DNA of 64,000 nt from Sorghum bicolor. Taxonomy: Eukaryota; Streptophyta; Magnoliopsida; Poales; Poaceae. The notes beneath the pieces are model-generated. The model saw nothing but the letters and a program-made list of their open reading frames with translations. It ran no database searches and was not told the origin of the DNA. A program made the position numbers and the translations under genes. Below, in pieces: positions 33,692-44,843 of this stretch. The stretch lies in NCBI RefSeq assembly GCF_000003195.3, contig NC_012873.2, forward strand, positions 24,463,317 through 24,527,316, read 5' to 3'. Each line of letters opens with the position of its first letter. Position 1 is the stretch's first letter.

Positions 33692-36600
33692 TGTAACACT
33701 CCTAGTGTTAGCTTGCATGTTAACCATGAGCATTGAACCAACATAGGCATCATCATGCTCGTTCATAAGCATCCATCATGATCACATGTCATCCCATGTA
33801 TACCATGTGTGAGTAAATTGATTGTGTGACTTGAATTGAGTGACTATAAGGGGTAGCCAATGCAAACAATTGTACATTGTCTTCCAAATTACTTTAATTA
33901 TGTTTAGAACATCATTTTGAACCAAGTTCATGTTGAAGGTTTTGTCCAAAAACACCCCTAAGTCATGGTTAACCCTAGAATAACCTTTTTGACCCCCTAG
34001 ACCTCTTTTCAAAGATGTTTTATGAAAGTAATGTTAGAAACCTTACATGTCTTTGACACCTGAAACAAAGTTGTAGAGAATTTCATAAGATACAAAAGTT
34101 ATGTTGATGACTTTTTATGAAAATGCCTAGAACACATCCAAAATTCATTCACAAGCCAAAAATCAGGGCTGATTTCACACTTAGCCAAATTTGGCTAAGT
34201 ATGGAATCACACAGTTTCGACATAGGGTGATGGGGAGCCTTGTAGATTGAAATCTAGACCGAGTTAGGCTTTGATCTTGTAATCAAAGTTGTAGAACTCG
34301 TGTAGCTCTGTCCAGAGGATCAATTCCCAGCCAAAACAATCGATTGAGCTGAGAGTAAAACGTTGGCAAAGAACAAGCTTCAGTCACTGGCCATGGCGAC
34401 TCAATCGCCTGATTCAGTTCGGACAGAAACCGCCCGCCGCCGCGTGTCCGGCCATCTGGCGGCCGTACGTCAACGGCGACCCCGCCTGTCAACTCCCACG
34501 GCGTCCCTAAGTCGCCACGCACTGAGTGGACGCCTCAGACGCGCCCTCCACTCGCTCAACGCTGCTCATTTCGCTCCGCCGTCGCCTCGGTGAGCTCCGC
34601 CGCGCTTCGGCGAGCTTCTCCGGCCGTTCCACCGCATCTCCGGCCAAGCCAGCCCGCCCAGAGCTCTGCCTCAACGTCCTCTACCTCGACATCGACTCCA
34701 TTCCCTTAGTCGAGCACCGGTGAGGTCGCATTGCCAACTCCGCCGCGAGCTCCACCTCGTCGGAGTTCACAGAGATCACAGGCAACGTGGCCAGACCTCT
34801 CTGGTTCACCTCTGGCCGTGATTCTTCTTCCTATAGCTTCGCCTTGAGCCGCTCTTGCTCGTCCGCAAGCTCTACCGCGTTGCCATTGCCTAGATCCGCC
34901 GGCGTAACGCCACGCAGCGCCGCCGCTCCGCCATTCCCGACGGCGAGCACCTTAGGGTCCAGTAGAGCGCGGGTAAAGTAGGTCAACAGAGTCGCCTTGA
35001 TGAGAGGAACACGTAGATGCCCTTGGATCCGGCGGAGACCTCGTCGTCGTTGAGCTTTGCCGGCGACGAGCTTCTCCCCTGTCAATGTCTCACTGACGCG
35101 CGGGTCCCGGGTGTCAGCCTCTCCTCTCTCACCACTTGGTTCACTGTTTTGCAGAGCCAATGCTGTTTTTGTAAAATCCATATCTGGAGTTTTAGAGATC
35201 CAAATGAAGTGATTCCAATTTTGCTAGGTTCCATTAGGAGTCTAGTTTTTAATAAAAATATGAAACATGCCATGTTTTTGTGGAAATTAATAGATATAAA
35301 TTAATCATGGATTTTCAGGAGGTAATTATATCTTGAAATCTATTGATCTGCTGGCCATGCAAATTTAGGGTGCTGTTACTTATGTTATGAATAGGCTCTG
35401 ATAAATTTATCATGATTTTTGGAAGCCTGGTTGAGAAGGTAAAAACAATTCTTGCTTAAATAGGAAATTTTTGTGGTATTTTTAATAAATAAGTTATAGC
35501 TCCTTTTGTGATGAAACTTGCTGGGTGTTGTACTTATGTGTAGACAAAGCTACAAAAAATCTGAAATCTGTTGTTTGACACATTTTGATGAGGTTTCACA
35601 TTTATGCCTTGCATGCCTATACTAGCTTGTTATTTTTATACCTCACAATATGTATGTGCAAGTGTTCTGAAAATTTTACAGTGATCTTATGTTAGCATAA
35701 GTAGCTTGCTGTGATTTTATTAGGATTTTTGGAACCCTTGAAATGCATGTTCATTAAATAACCTTAATAATTAAATAAATGGAAAAGGTGATGATACAAA
35801 TGAGTTTAGACCTTGCCATGATGTTTTCTGGTGTTTCTTAGATATGTTCTACCTACTGGTGCAATTGGATTGTCCCTTTGATACATTCTCAATATGTGCA
35901 AAATATTATTTTTCTATTTATGCCTTTCCTAGAGCATTTCTGTACAGCTGATAGCAAATGATTATGAACTATTTGAAGATGATGTTTTCTGGGACACTTG
36001 TCTACAACAAACTTGTAGCTATCTTACTCATCTACTCCGTGTCCAAATTTCATGACATTTGGTTGAGTAGTTTGAAAGTTATGCATGTTGCAAGTAGCTG
36101 CTGCAAAGTGCTTGCTCTCTGGATTTTCCAGAGCAGCCAGCCAACTTTATAGGTTTTAGCATAATTCGGTTGGGAATCTGGCTAGGATGTCTAAGAGTGA
36201 ATTGTAGGCAATTTGTTAAGCTTTCCAGAAAGTATTTACTTACTTGGTTTGGCCAGCTGATGTTTAAGTTATAGCTGAATCTTGTGACAGGTTGGTCTGT
36301 ATACTAAACCAGTGATAGAGTAGGAGTAGCTAGGATTTGTTTAACTTGTCTAGTTAGTCTCCCTACCAGAGAAGAAGTATGCATTTACTTGTTATTCCAT
36401 GATTCACCTACTCTTAGAAGTTTACGATTATGTTATACTTTGTTTTATGTCCCTTTGGCTCTTCATCATGACATCATGCATCATATGTGCATTCTCTATA
36501 TTCATCTCCTTGCCATGCATCCATAGGTGTACCCAAGGGCGTGACAGTGTTGGAGTTCGAGCTGCCGGAGTCGGAAGGACAGCAAGGGGAGCTACCTCAA

Positions 36601-38201
36601 GGAGCTGAGGAGGAGGAGGACTTGCCGAAGTGCCCTGACCACCGTCCCTCTACTTACGTCGAAGGCAAGCCCCGGAGCATTATAAGCCTCCTACTATTTT
36701 ATTATTCGTGTTCAGCTATCAATTGATTATGGTTATATATTGTTGCATTAAGTGGTAGGCGTTGATATGACACCCTTGCTGCATAATGACTACCTTGTCC
36801 ACCTCATACCTCACCAAAGTAGGTCCAGGTTCGAATCAATGCTTAGCCATGCTTAGCTCGGTAGAGGCCGGGTGATTTCCTGTCACCTGTGAGAGTTAGG
36901 TGGATGATGATCATGGTTGGCTATATTTGCTATCGTGGAAATAACCATGTATTAACAATGAACTTGAGACCGGGCAGGATGACGACAGTGCAGCAACAAG
37001 GCATGGAGGTCTTGGGTGTGAATCTATCCTCGTCTGTGTCGTTTAAGGACCGAATCGCTGTACGTCCCCGTGTTATGTTGAACGCTTGCCTATCACTTAG
37101 TTGGCCGGATAAGTCGTTCCGACCGCGAAGCCTACGAGTGCAACTCCAGCCGGATACCCCGATCTGGTTAAAGTGCGCACCCCGGTTGGTAGTAACGATG
37201 TGCGGGTTGTCAATGGCGTAAGACCGAGGTGTCAGGTTAGAGTCCTGACCCTGGCAGATTGGCGGTCCCTGGGGGTGCGGTGCTGTACGGACCCGCGAAT
37301 TGGTCCGGAGTTGTGCTAAATGTGATCCGAGCTGCCGTCATGAAGTATGCTTGGGTGAGTGTTAGGAATACCCCTCCAGCTGGATAGGAATCGATTCGAA
37401 TCGCCGTCTCTCCCGGATAGTGAGAACTTGACTTGGGCAGCAGCAACGTAGAATTCACTAAATAAACTTAATGGTTATGATGAGAATGATGATAGCTATG
37501 TGAAAATCTGGATATGGTTATTATTGTAATGCTTAAATACACAAGTGTATGCTTAGAACGGGTGCTAATCTCGTGGATAGTTGCTAAGTAATGAACTTGC
37601 TGCTGAAATATGATAAATGAGTTACTTACAACAAAGGCTTTTATGCAAAAGGTGAGTCAAACCAGTCCACAAAGATCAGCCTTGCATACTCCTTGGTGTC
37701 ACTTTATTTTGATTTATGACGGGTAAGTCTAGCTGAGTACATTGTCGTAGTCAGGGTTTTATTTACCCCTGTTGCAGATGATGTCGTTTACCACGGCTAC
37801 TGTGCTAAATGTCATCACCCGGCTGCGGATGATGAATAGATCATGGGCGTGATCACCTCCTTTATCTTTAGTTGTGCTTTTGTTGGGACTTGGCCATGGA
37901 ACTGGCATGTATTATAAACTGAGTTGGTGTTGTTTCAAAACTACTTTGTTTCCGCTACTGCTATGGTTTTTAATAACCACTTAAAACTCTGATGTGATGT
38001 AAAACCATGTTATGTGATGAATGTTGTAATCTGTGATGGTGATGCTTGATCATGTACGATCTTGGTTGTATGTTGGTTGAATCGAGGTCTTTTGAGATTT
38101 CGTCGGACTACCGGGTTTATATGGGTTCAAGTCCATTGGCTCGAGTGCCTTCGTGGTCGCTAATTCACTTGAATTCTTATAAATTGGACGGTTCTGTTAC
38201 A
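33692..38201 (+). repeat. Element E 5' LTR (4.5 kb)
   Basis: It matches 44844-49293 with roughly 2-3 percent differences in the stretch I compared. A 60-base segment at about 36305-36385 is present here but absent in the other copy. A GC-rich block lies at 34370-35150. Two AAAGTTGTAG words are at 34067-34076 and 34285-34294. No clear TATA box was found. Confidence 0.93.
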
Positions 38202-38203
38202 GC

Positions 38204-38215
38204 TGGCATCAGAGC
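38204..38215 (+). other. Element E primer binding site
   Basis: TGGCATCAGAGC, two bases after the LTR. It is one base off the initiator-Met tRNA complement. Confidence 0.85.
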
Positions 38216-39128
38216 AAGATTAAGCATTTAACCATTATAGATGTATTTAAAAACAAATGAATTTGGTTTTCCCAACTAATTTGGCAAATTGAGCTATATA
38301 TAGGGCTATTTTAAAAATGTTTTGATAACTTATACCATGCTAGTGGTCATACCCTTTATGCCCATATAAGGACATCTAGGTGGCTTAATATTACTAACAT
38401 GGGGGTTTTTCCTTTCGTCGTCCATATGGCGTGCAATTATATGGATACCTCTTACTTAAGTGGTAATGAATGGATCACATACCTCTACGCCATGGTAAGC
38501 TTGTTTGTTTTCTTTCGTCGTCCATACGGCGTGAAATTGTATGGATGCCACTTGCTTGAGTGGTAATGTATGGATCTATATGCCTCTACGCTACGGTAAG
38601 TGTGAGCTGTGAGAGCATGACCGTCCAACCGTCAGTCTAGGGGAGTGTTAGCTTTGGTTACTGCAATATTTACATGTTTTACACATGTATATATGAAGGT
38701 AGTTAATTGTGGGTAGTAGGTGCAGCAATGTATACATATTTATGTATATGTGGGTGTATCCAAAATGGGTAGTGTGCTGCGATATATGTTCAGGAATACA
38801 TATCGGAGTATCTAGCTTGATTGCTAATGATTGGATTTACATTCCTGCACATATACTATTGTGGGGTTGGGCTGAAATGAATTTTCTGCACGTACGCTAA
38901 TAACGAAACGTGTAGACCGTGTAGTTGCATATAAAGAGTGTACGTATGTATGCCACCGACTATACCGTTAGAATTTCTTTTAGGAATGGAAAGGACGTAT
39001 GGAACGTGCATGCAGCATGAATCATTCATACATTCCTTATGCACTACTTGGGTATTAAATTCTGAAAATATATCTATTTATCTCTCTTTGTAATTAATCT
39101 CCCTTACTCAAATGTGGTGTTTCTACAG
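38216..39128 (+). other. Element E leader with candidate splice sites
   Basis: No ORF of note. It holds an imperfect tandem duplication of about 100 bases. Donor-like GTAAGC (38495-38500) and GTAAGT (38596-38601) occur at matching places in the two copies. It ends TTTCTACAG directly before the pre-gag ATG at 39129. Confidence 0.6.
38412..38605 (+). repeat. Tandem duplication in element E leader
   Basis: Two units of about 100 bases (about 38412-38503 and 38513-38604) share TTTCGTCGTCCATA, the ATGGAT/TAAGTGGTAATG words and an ending GGTAAG. They differ at many positions, so the duplication is old. Element K keeps part of the second unit at about 58237-58314. Confidence 0.7.
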
Positions 39129-40052
39129 ATGGCAGCCCCACACGCAAGTGAGACTTTCCTGGAAATGTTTGGCACTCCTACTTTGTTGTGGAGGGTGCTA
39201 AGTTCAGGTGGATATGAGGAACCACCTAAGTACACTTGGACCGAGTCTGAGCATGCAGGAGCATTACCTTGGGTAGATGTCCAAATTACAGTTCCCCCTT
39301 GTCCAAATAACCCACAGTGGCTAGGTTGGATAGTTGAGTGTGATGGCCAAACTCCTTGGGAGGGTGCCAAAGTAGCAGCCCTAGAGGTTTTGCTAGAGAT
39401 ATGCCAAGATTATGGCGATGAGCTAGTGAATGGCCCAGCTGGATCCATCCCTAGAGTGAGTGTGACTGACACATTTGTGTCTCAGATAGGAAATGAGCCT
39501 TTAGAGATGAGAGAAACCCTGCTAGGATATAGCTCTAGCCCTGCCATGAGTGCCATGCTGGCGGTACTTAAGCTGCACTATGTACGCCAAGACACCTACA
39601 TAGATGCCATGCTAGCGCTCCAACAAGCTCAAGTTGGGCAGCGCAAACTGCGCAAGCGCATGCGCAAGCACCGCAAGGCTTTTATGGATGCACAAGCTAA
39701 AATCCAAAACTATCACACCGCTTTGCAAGCCCGCCGCAACCAAGTTGAAAACGCAGTTAGAGAGCGCAATGAGGCACAAGCCCGCATGATGCAAATGACT
39801 AGAGAGAGAGATGAGGCTATGCGCTTGGCTAAAAATAGAGAAGCTGCTAGAGTTAGAGCCTTGTTCCATGCTGAAATGAGAGAGGAAGAGCTGATTACTA
39901 GGATTGCTGAGCTGCAGTTAGATGTCCATCACTTAAATAATATCATAAATCCTATTCCACATCCAGCCCCATTTAATCATGAAGAAGCTCTTAGTGAGGA
40001 AGATCAGGATGATGGCATCATTTCTAATGGAGAATCTGAGGAATATATGTAG
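39129..40052 (+). CDS. Pre-gag ORF of element E (307 aa, coiled coil, unknown function)
   Basis: Intact ORF. The start at 39129 was chosen over 39114 because it directly follows TTTCTACAG and matches the start of the K copy. Residues 1-110 form a domain I do not recognise (FGTPTLLWRVLSSGGYEEPP, VPPCPNNPQWLGWI). A basic run follows (QRKLRKRMRKHRK). A long charged coiled coil comes next (about 185-275), then a NIINPIPHP segment and an acidic tail (EEDQDDG...SEE). The tail layout resembles the J pre-gag protein. Its position before gag and its survival in two elements suggest a real accessory protein. A nucleic-acid or chromatin role is only a guess from the basic run. Confidence 0.78.
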   Translation: MAAPHASETFLEMFGTPTLLWRVLSSGGYEEPPKYTWTESEHAGALPWVDVQITVPPCPNNPQWLGWIVECDGQTPWEGAKVAALEVLLEICQDYGDELVNGPAGSIPRVSVTDTFVSQIGNEPLEMRETLLGYSSSPAMSAMLAVLKLHYVRQDTYIDAMLALQQAQVGQRKLRKRMRKHRKAFMDAQAKIQNYHTALQARRNQVENAVRERNEAQARMMQMTRERDEAMRLAKNREAARVRALFHAEMREEELITRIAELQLDVHHLNNIINPIPHPAPFNHEEALSEEDQDDGIISNGESEEYM

Positions 40053-40450
40053 CCTAGCAATAATTCTATGATCATGTATCAGTTTCCATCTCTTTGTGTA
40101 ATGGACATGTAATCTGAATTTTAGTTGAAACTCTATGTATTTGGCCATGGTGCCCTCCTGTAAACTTAAGCTGTGGCAATGACTCTATGTAACCCTATGC
40201 ACCTATTTGTGACGCTCCATGTTTATGTTGAGCTTAAATAATTTCCTGCGATGTCTTTAATCGCTGAGAATTGTGGCTGTGAATGATCGCGAGATTAACC
40301 AAGTGTCATGGATGATAATCTCTTGTTGTACATGGATTATTGTGCCTTAAATTATGTGAATTTACTTCATTAAATTTCCTATGGCAGCAATTGAAGTTCA
40401 TGGCAATTATATCTGTTGTCCTAAACGGTCACTTGGTATGCCTTGTGCAG
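40053..40450 (+). other. Spacer between pre-gag ORF and gag in element E
   Basis: There are 398 bases with no ORF of note. It ends TGCCTTGTGCAG directly before the gag ATG at 40451, with a CCTAAAC branch-like word about 30 bases upstream. Confidence 0.55.
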
Positions 40451-41068
40451 ATGGCTCGCAATACTCGCTCCGGTCACAACGAGGTGCCACCGCCACCACC
40501 TCCTCCCCCGCCTACGCCTACTGAGCTATTGGCAGCTCTTGTTGAGGGCCAGCGAATGCTCAATGAGGCTATGCAAACTATGGCGCAGCAGAACCGGGGT
40601 GGTCGCCATGCCCGCCAAGGCGGAGAGGCAAATTAGTACAGCAGTTTCAAGGATTTCCAGGACACCAAGCCGCCGCTTTTCAAGGAGGCTGTTGAACCTC
40701 TAAAAGCTGATGAATGGCTCAACACTCTCGAGCAGAAGTTCCGCTTGCTGAGGGTGACCGAAGAGTTAAAGGCGGAATATGCAGCCCACCAGTTGGAGGG
40801 CAAAGCAGGTGTCGGGTGGAGTCATTACAGGACCAGCTTGCCTGCCAATGCTGTTGTAACCTGGGATCCGTTCACAACTGCTTTCAGGAATACTTACATT
40901 CCCCAAGGCTTAATGACTATCAAGCACACCGAGTTCATGAACCTGACGCAAGGCACTAAAAGCTTGACTGAGTATCTTCATGCTTTTAATAATTTGTCTT
41001 GCTATGCTCCTGAGATGGTTGACACCGAAGCAAAGAAGCTCGCTAGTTTCAAGAGAGGGTTAGACCCA
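40451..41068 (+). pseudogene. Element E gag, N-terminal and capsid part
   Basis: It starts MARNTRSGHNE followed by a run of prolines, as in Tekay-type gag. Capsid motifs follow: DEWLNTLEQKF, YRTSLPANAVVTWDPF, FRNTYIPQGL, FNNLS. A TAG at 40634-40636 interrupts the frame; the K copy is open there. A small indel near 41060-41070 shifts the frame, and gag continues at 41071 in another frame. Its product would form the particle. Confidence 0.85.
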
Positions 41069-41070
41069 AG

Positions 41071-43428
41071 TTGTCCAAGAACATGGCTGGTAACAACAGT
41101 ACCACCTTTAATGAATTTGTAAGTGATGCGTTGACCCAAGAGAACTCCAATGTCAGGTATGCCGCGTCCAAGAACCGCAAGAGGGCCTATGAGATAGGTG
41201 CTTCGCAGTCCAAGGCTCCAGTGGCCAGCAAACCGGCCTATCGCCCACCCAATGCTGTGACGAGGTATAGGCTGCCACAGAAAAAGTCAATTGTGAAGAC
41301 GGGAGTGCGCCAGTCCTTCACAGTTGCTCTCCCAAGAGGTGCCACGGGTCAAGGAGGTCCCAAGACTCCTCCTGATAACCGCCCCTGCTTCAATTGTAAG
41401 CAAGTTGGTCACTGGGCGAGAGATTACCCTTATCCTAAGAGAAATCCTGCAGCTGGAAGCAATAACCGTACTGGTCGTGTGCACTACACTACGGTTGAAG
41501 AAATCCCGGAAGGTGAAGCGGTCACCGCTGGTATGTTTCTTGTCAATCAACATCCTGCAGTTGTCTTGTTTGATTCGGGAGCTTCGCATTCATTTATGAG
41601 TCAAGCATTCACATCTAAACATGGGCAACATGTCATTGACCTTGATAGTGGAAAATTTTGCATTAGTGCTGCTAGTAATCAAATTGCTACGAATCAAGTA
41701 GTGAGGGATGTACATATTGCCATAGAAGGGCATAATTATGCAGCAAATTTAGTCGTATTGCCAGGCCTAGGGATAGATGTTATTCTGGGAATGAATTGGA
41801 TGAGCAGGCATGGGGTGTTAATAGATACCTCCACGAGAGTAGTCATGTTGCAGGAGCCTGATAGCAAAGAAGCCTTCTTAGTCCAGCTTCCCAAGAATGA
41901 TGACATTCGTCATGCTACCAATGCCATTCGACCACTCACTTTGGCAGAGATTCCGGTAGTGTGTGAGTTTCTGGACGTCTTTCCAGAGGATCTGCCCGGG
42001 TTGCCACCGGACAGGGACATTGAGTTTAAAATTGATCTAATTCCGGGTACCGCACCTATCTCTAGAAGGCCATATCGAATGCCACCCAACGAATTGGCAG
42101 AGTTGAAAAAGCAATTGCAAGAACTTCTTGAGAAAGGTCTTATTCGGCCTAGTTCTTCTCCATGGGGTTGTCCGGCTCTCTTTGTCAAGAAGGACAAGTC
42201 TCTACGTATGTGTGTAGACTATCGTCCGCTCAATGCCGTGACGGTCAAAAACAAGTATCCACTGCCTCGCATTGATATCCTGTTTGATCAATTAGCCAAG
42301 GCCAAAGTATTCTCAAAGATTGATCTGAGATCTGGGTATCATCAAATCAAGATCCGACCTGAAGACATTTCTAAAACGGCTTTCTCTACCAGGTATGGGT
42401 TGTATGAGTATTTAGTCATGTCCTTTGGTCTGACTAATGCCTCTGCTCATTTCATGTACCTGATGAATTCGGTGTTCATGCCTGAACTGGATAAGTTTGT
42501 GGTGGTGTTCATCGATGATATATTGGTGTATTCTGAAAATGCACAAAAACATGAGAAGCACCTTCGGATTGTACTCACTAGATTGCGAGAACGTCAGCTC
42601 TATGCCAAGTTCAGCAAGTGTGAGTTTTGGCTGAAGAAAGTGCCTTTCTTAGGCCATATTTTATCCGAAGAGGGTATTTCTGTTGACCCGTCAAAGGTGC
42701 AGGAGGTTCTAGACTGGAAGGCCCCGACTTCAGTGCACGAAGTTCGGAGTTTTCTCGGTCTAGCTGGATATTATCGGCGCTTTATTCCAGACTTTTCCAA
42801 AATAGCTAAGCCTATGACCAAGCTACTGCAAAAAGATGTGAAGTTTGTGTGGTCCGTGGAGTGCGAAGTTGCTTTCACCACTTTACACCATTTGCTGACC
42901 ACCGCTCCTGTTCTGGCACAGCCTGACATTGAAAAGCCATTTGATGTCTTTTGTGATGCATCTGGCACTAGCCCAGGTTGTGTGCTTATGCAAGAAGGCC
43001 GAGTTATTGCCTATGCTTCTCGGCAGCTGAGGAAACATGAAGCCCACTACCCTACTCATGATCTAGAGTTAGCAGCAGTTGTACATGCATTGAAACTCTG
43101 GAGACATTATCTATTGGGTAATCTTTGTCACATTTACACTGACCATAAGAGCCTCAAATATATCTTCACACAACCCGAGTTGAACATGAGACAAAGAAGA
43201 TGGTTGGAACTGATAAAAGACTACAATTTAGAAGTGCACTATCATCCTGGCAAAGCCAATGTTGTAGCTGATGTTCTCAGTCGGAAACAACATGTTAGAC
43301 CTCTCCTAGAGGAAGGCTTCAATTTATTGCATCCTGTGGTCCTGCACAACATCATAGTCAGTTGCTCATTAGAAAGTCAAATCATAGAGCTCCAAAAATC
43401 TGATCCTGGTATTTTTCATATCAAGTGA
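41071..43428 (+). pseudogene. Element E gag end, protease, reverse transcriptase and RNase H
   Basis: 785 residues in one frame. The zinc knuckle at 106-119 (C106, C109, H114) has Tyr at 119 where the last Cys should be. Retropepsin has DSGA at 168-171. RT motifs: [37 protein letters not shown] and catalytic FIDD at 480-483. RNase H has the acidic D629 (FCDASG), DLELAAV and TDHKS with D691. [19 protein letters not shown] and the RT form are typical of Tekay/Del chromoviruses. It stops at TGA 43426-43428, and integrase follows in the same frame. Confidence 0.93.
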
Positions 43429-44832
43429 AAAATGCAAGAGCAAAACACCAAGCATTTCCGGGTAGATGAGAAAGGTGTACTGTGGTTTGACGATCAACTA
43501 GTTGTACCCAAAGACCGTGACCTACGCAACAAAATTTTAGAAGAAGCGCATTCTTCCAAGTTGTCCATTCATCCGGGTAGTAGCAAAATGTACCAAGACT
43601 TGAGACCTCGTTTCTGGTGGACCAAGATGAAGAAAGAGATAGCAGCTTATGTTGCTAGGTGTGATACTTGCTGCAGGGTAAAGGCAGTTCACCTAAAACC
43701 TGCAGGTTTATCGCAACCTTTGTCAATTCTGGGTTGGAAGTGGGAAGAAATCAGCATGGATTTCATTGTTGGACTTCCCCTTACTCAAAAAGGACACAAT
43801 TTCATATGGGTGATTGTTGACCGTTTGACCAAGTCAGCTCATTTTATTCCCGTACACTCTACTTACCGACCATCCGACTATGCTGAGTTGTACTTCTCTC
43901 AGATAGTTAAATGGCACGGAGTGCCTCACACTATTTCTGATAGAGGTCCTCAGTTCACTGCTCGCTTTTGGGAGCATCTGCATTCACTCCTTGGTACAAA
44001 ATTGGTTCGCAGTTCAGCCTACCACCCTCAAACCTCCGGTCAGACTGAGCGCGTGAATCAAATCTTAGAGGATATGTTGAGGGCATGTGTTATATCTTCC
44101 AAGGGTGCATGCGAGAAATGGCTACCCTTAGCTGAATTCTCGTACAACAATAGTTATCAAGAGAGTATCCAAATGGCTCCTTTTGAAGCTTTATATGGTC
44201 ACAAATGTAGAACTCCTCTAAACTGGGTTGAACCAGGCGAAAGGAGGTACTACGGAATTGACTTTGTCAAAGAAGCTAAAAAGAAAGTTCTCGTTATCCA
44301 GCAACACATGAGTGCTGCCCAAGCTAGGCAGAAAAGCTATGCTGACCGAAGAAGAAAGCCAATCGAGTTTGAAGTAGGTGACTTTGTGTACATAAAAGTA
44401 TCACCCATGAAAGGAGTAAATCGCTTCGGCGTTAAAAGAAAGCTTGCCCCTAGGTATGTGGGTCCCTACCAAATCATCGAGAAGAGTGGCAAGGTAGCTT
44501 ACAAAGTACAACTACCTCACGAAATGAGAGCTATTTTCCCTATGTTCCACGTATCTCAACTTAAGAAGTGTCTTCGTGTGCCCGAAGAGAGAGTTGAAAC
44601 AAGAGATATCAAGTTGCAGTCTGACCTATCTTATGAAGAAAAGCCTGTGAAAGTTCTTGATGTCAAGGAATGGGTTACTCGTGGGAGAGTGATCAAACTT
44701 TTTAGAGTTATGTGGAACCGTCAAAATGAGAGAGATGCCTCTTGGGAAAGGGAGGACTATTTACAAGTAACTTATCCCTCATTCTACGAAAAATGGTACG
44801 TCTTTCAAATCTCGGGACGAGATTTTTTGTAA
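43429..44832 (+). pseudogene. Element E integrase with chromodomain-like C-terminus
   Basis: It is in frame with RT-RNase H after the TGA at 43426-43428. The first Met is at 43432 (466 residues). It has a zinc-binding HHCC region (HSSKLSIHPG, CDTCCRVKA). The catalytic triad is D110, D170, E206 with 35 residues between the last two. The GPY/F region is near 340-365. The tail (KVLDVKEWVTRGRVIKLFRVMWN, ASWERED) fits the group II chromodomain of Tekay-type elements, which is thought to steer insertion to heterochromatin. The domain itself is complete; the stop upstream is what breaks pol. Confidence 0.92.
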
Positions 44833-44843
44833 GGGGGGAGGGC
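44831..44843 (+). other. Element E polypurine tract
   Basis: AAGGGGGGAGGGC directly before the 3' LTR. It is the primer for plus-strand DNA synthesis. A hairpin AATCTCG/CGAGATT lies at 44808-44824 inside the end of the pol frame. Confidence 0.88.

Noticed and set aside
36399..37221. ORFs in E's LTR with a Glu-rich peptide (repeated at 47492-47819)
   Set aside because: Inside an LTR, repeated with it, and not in a place where the element codes.
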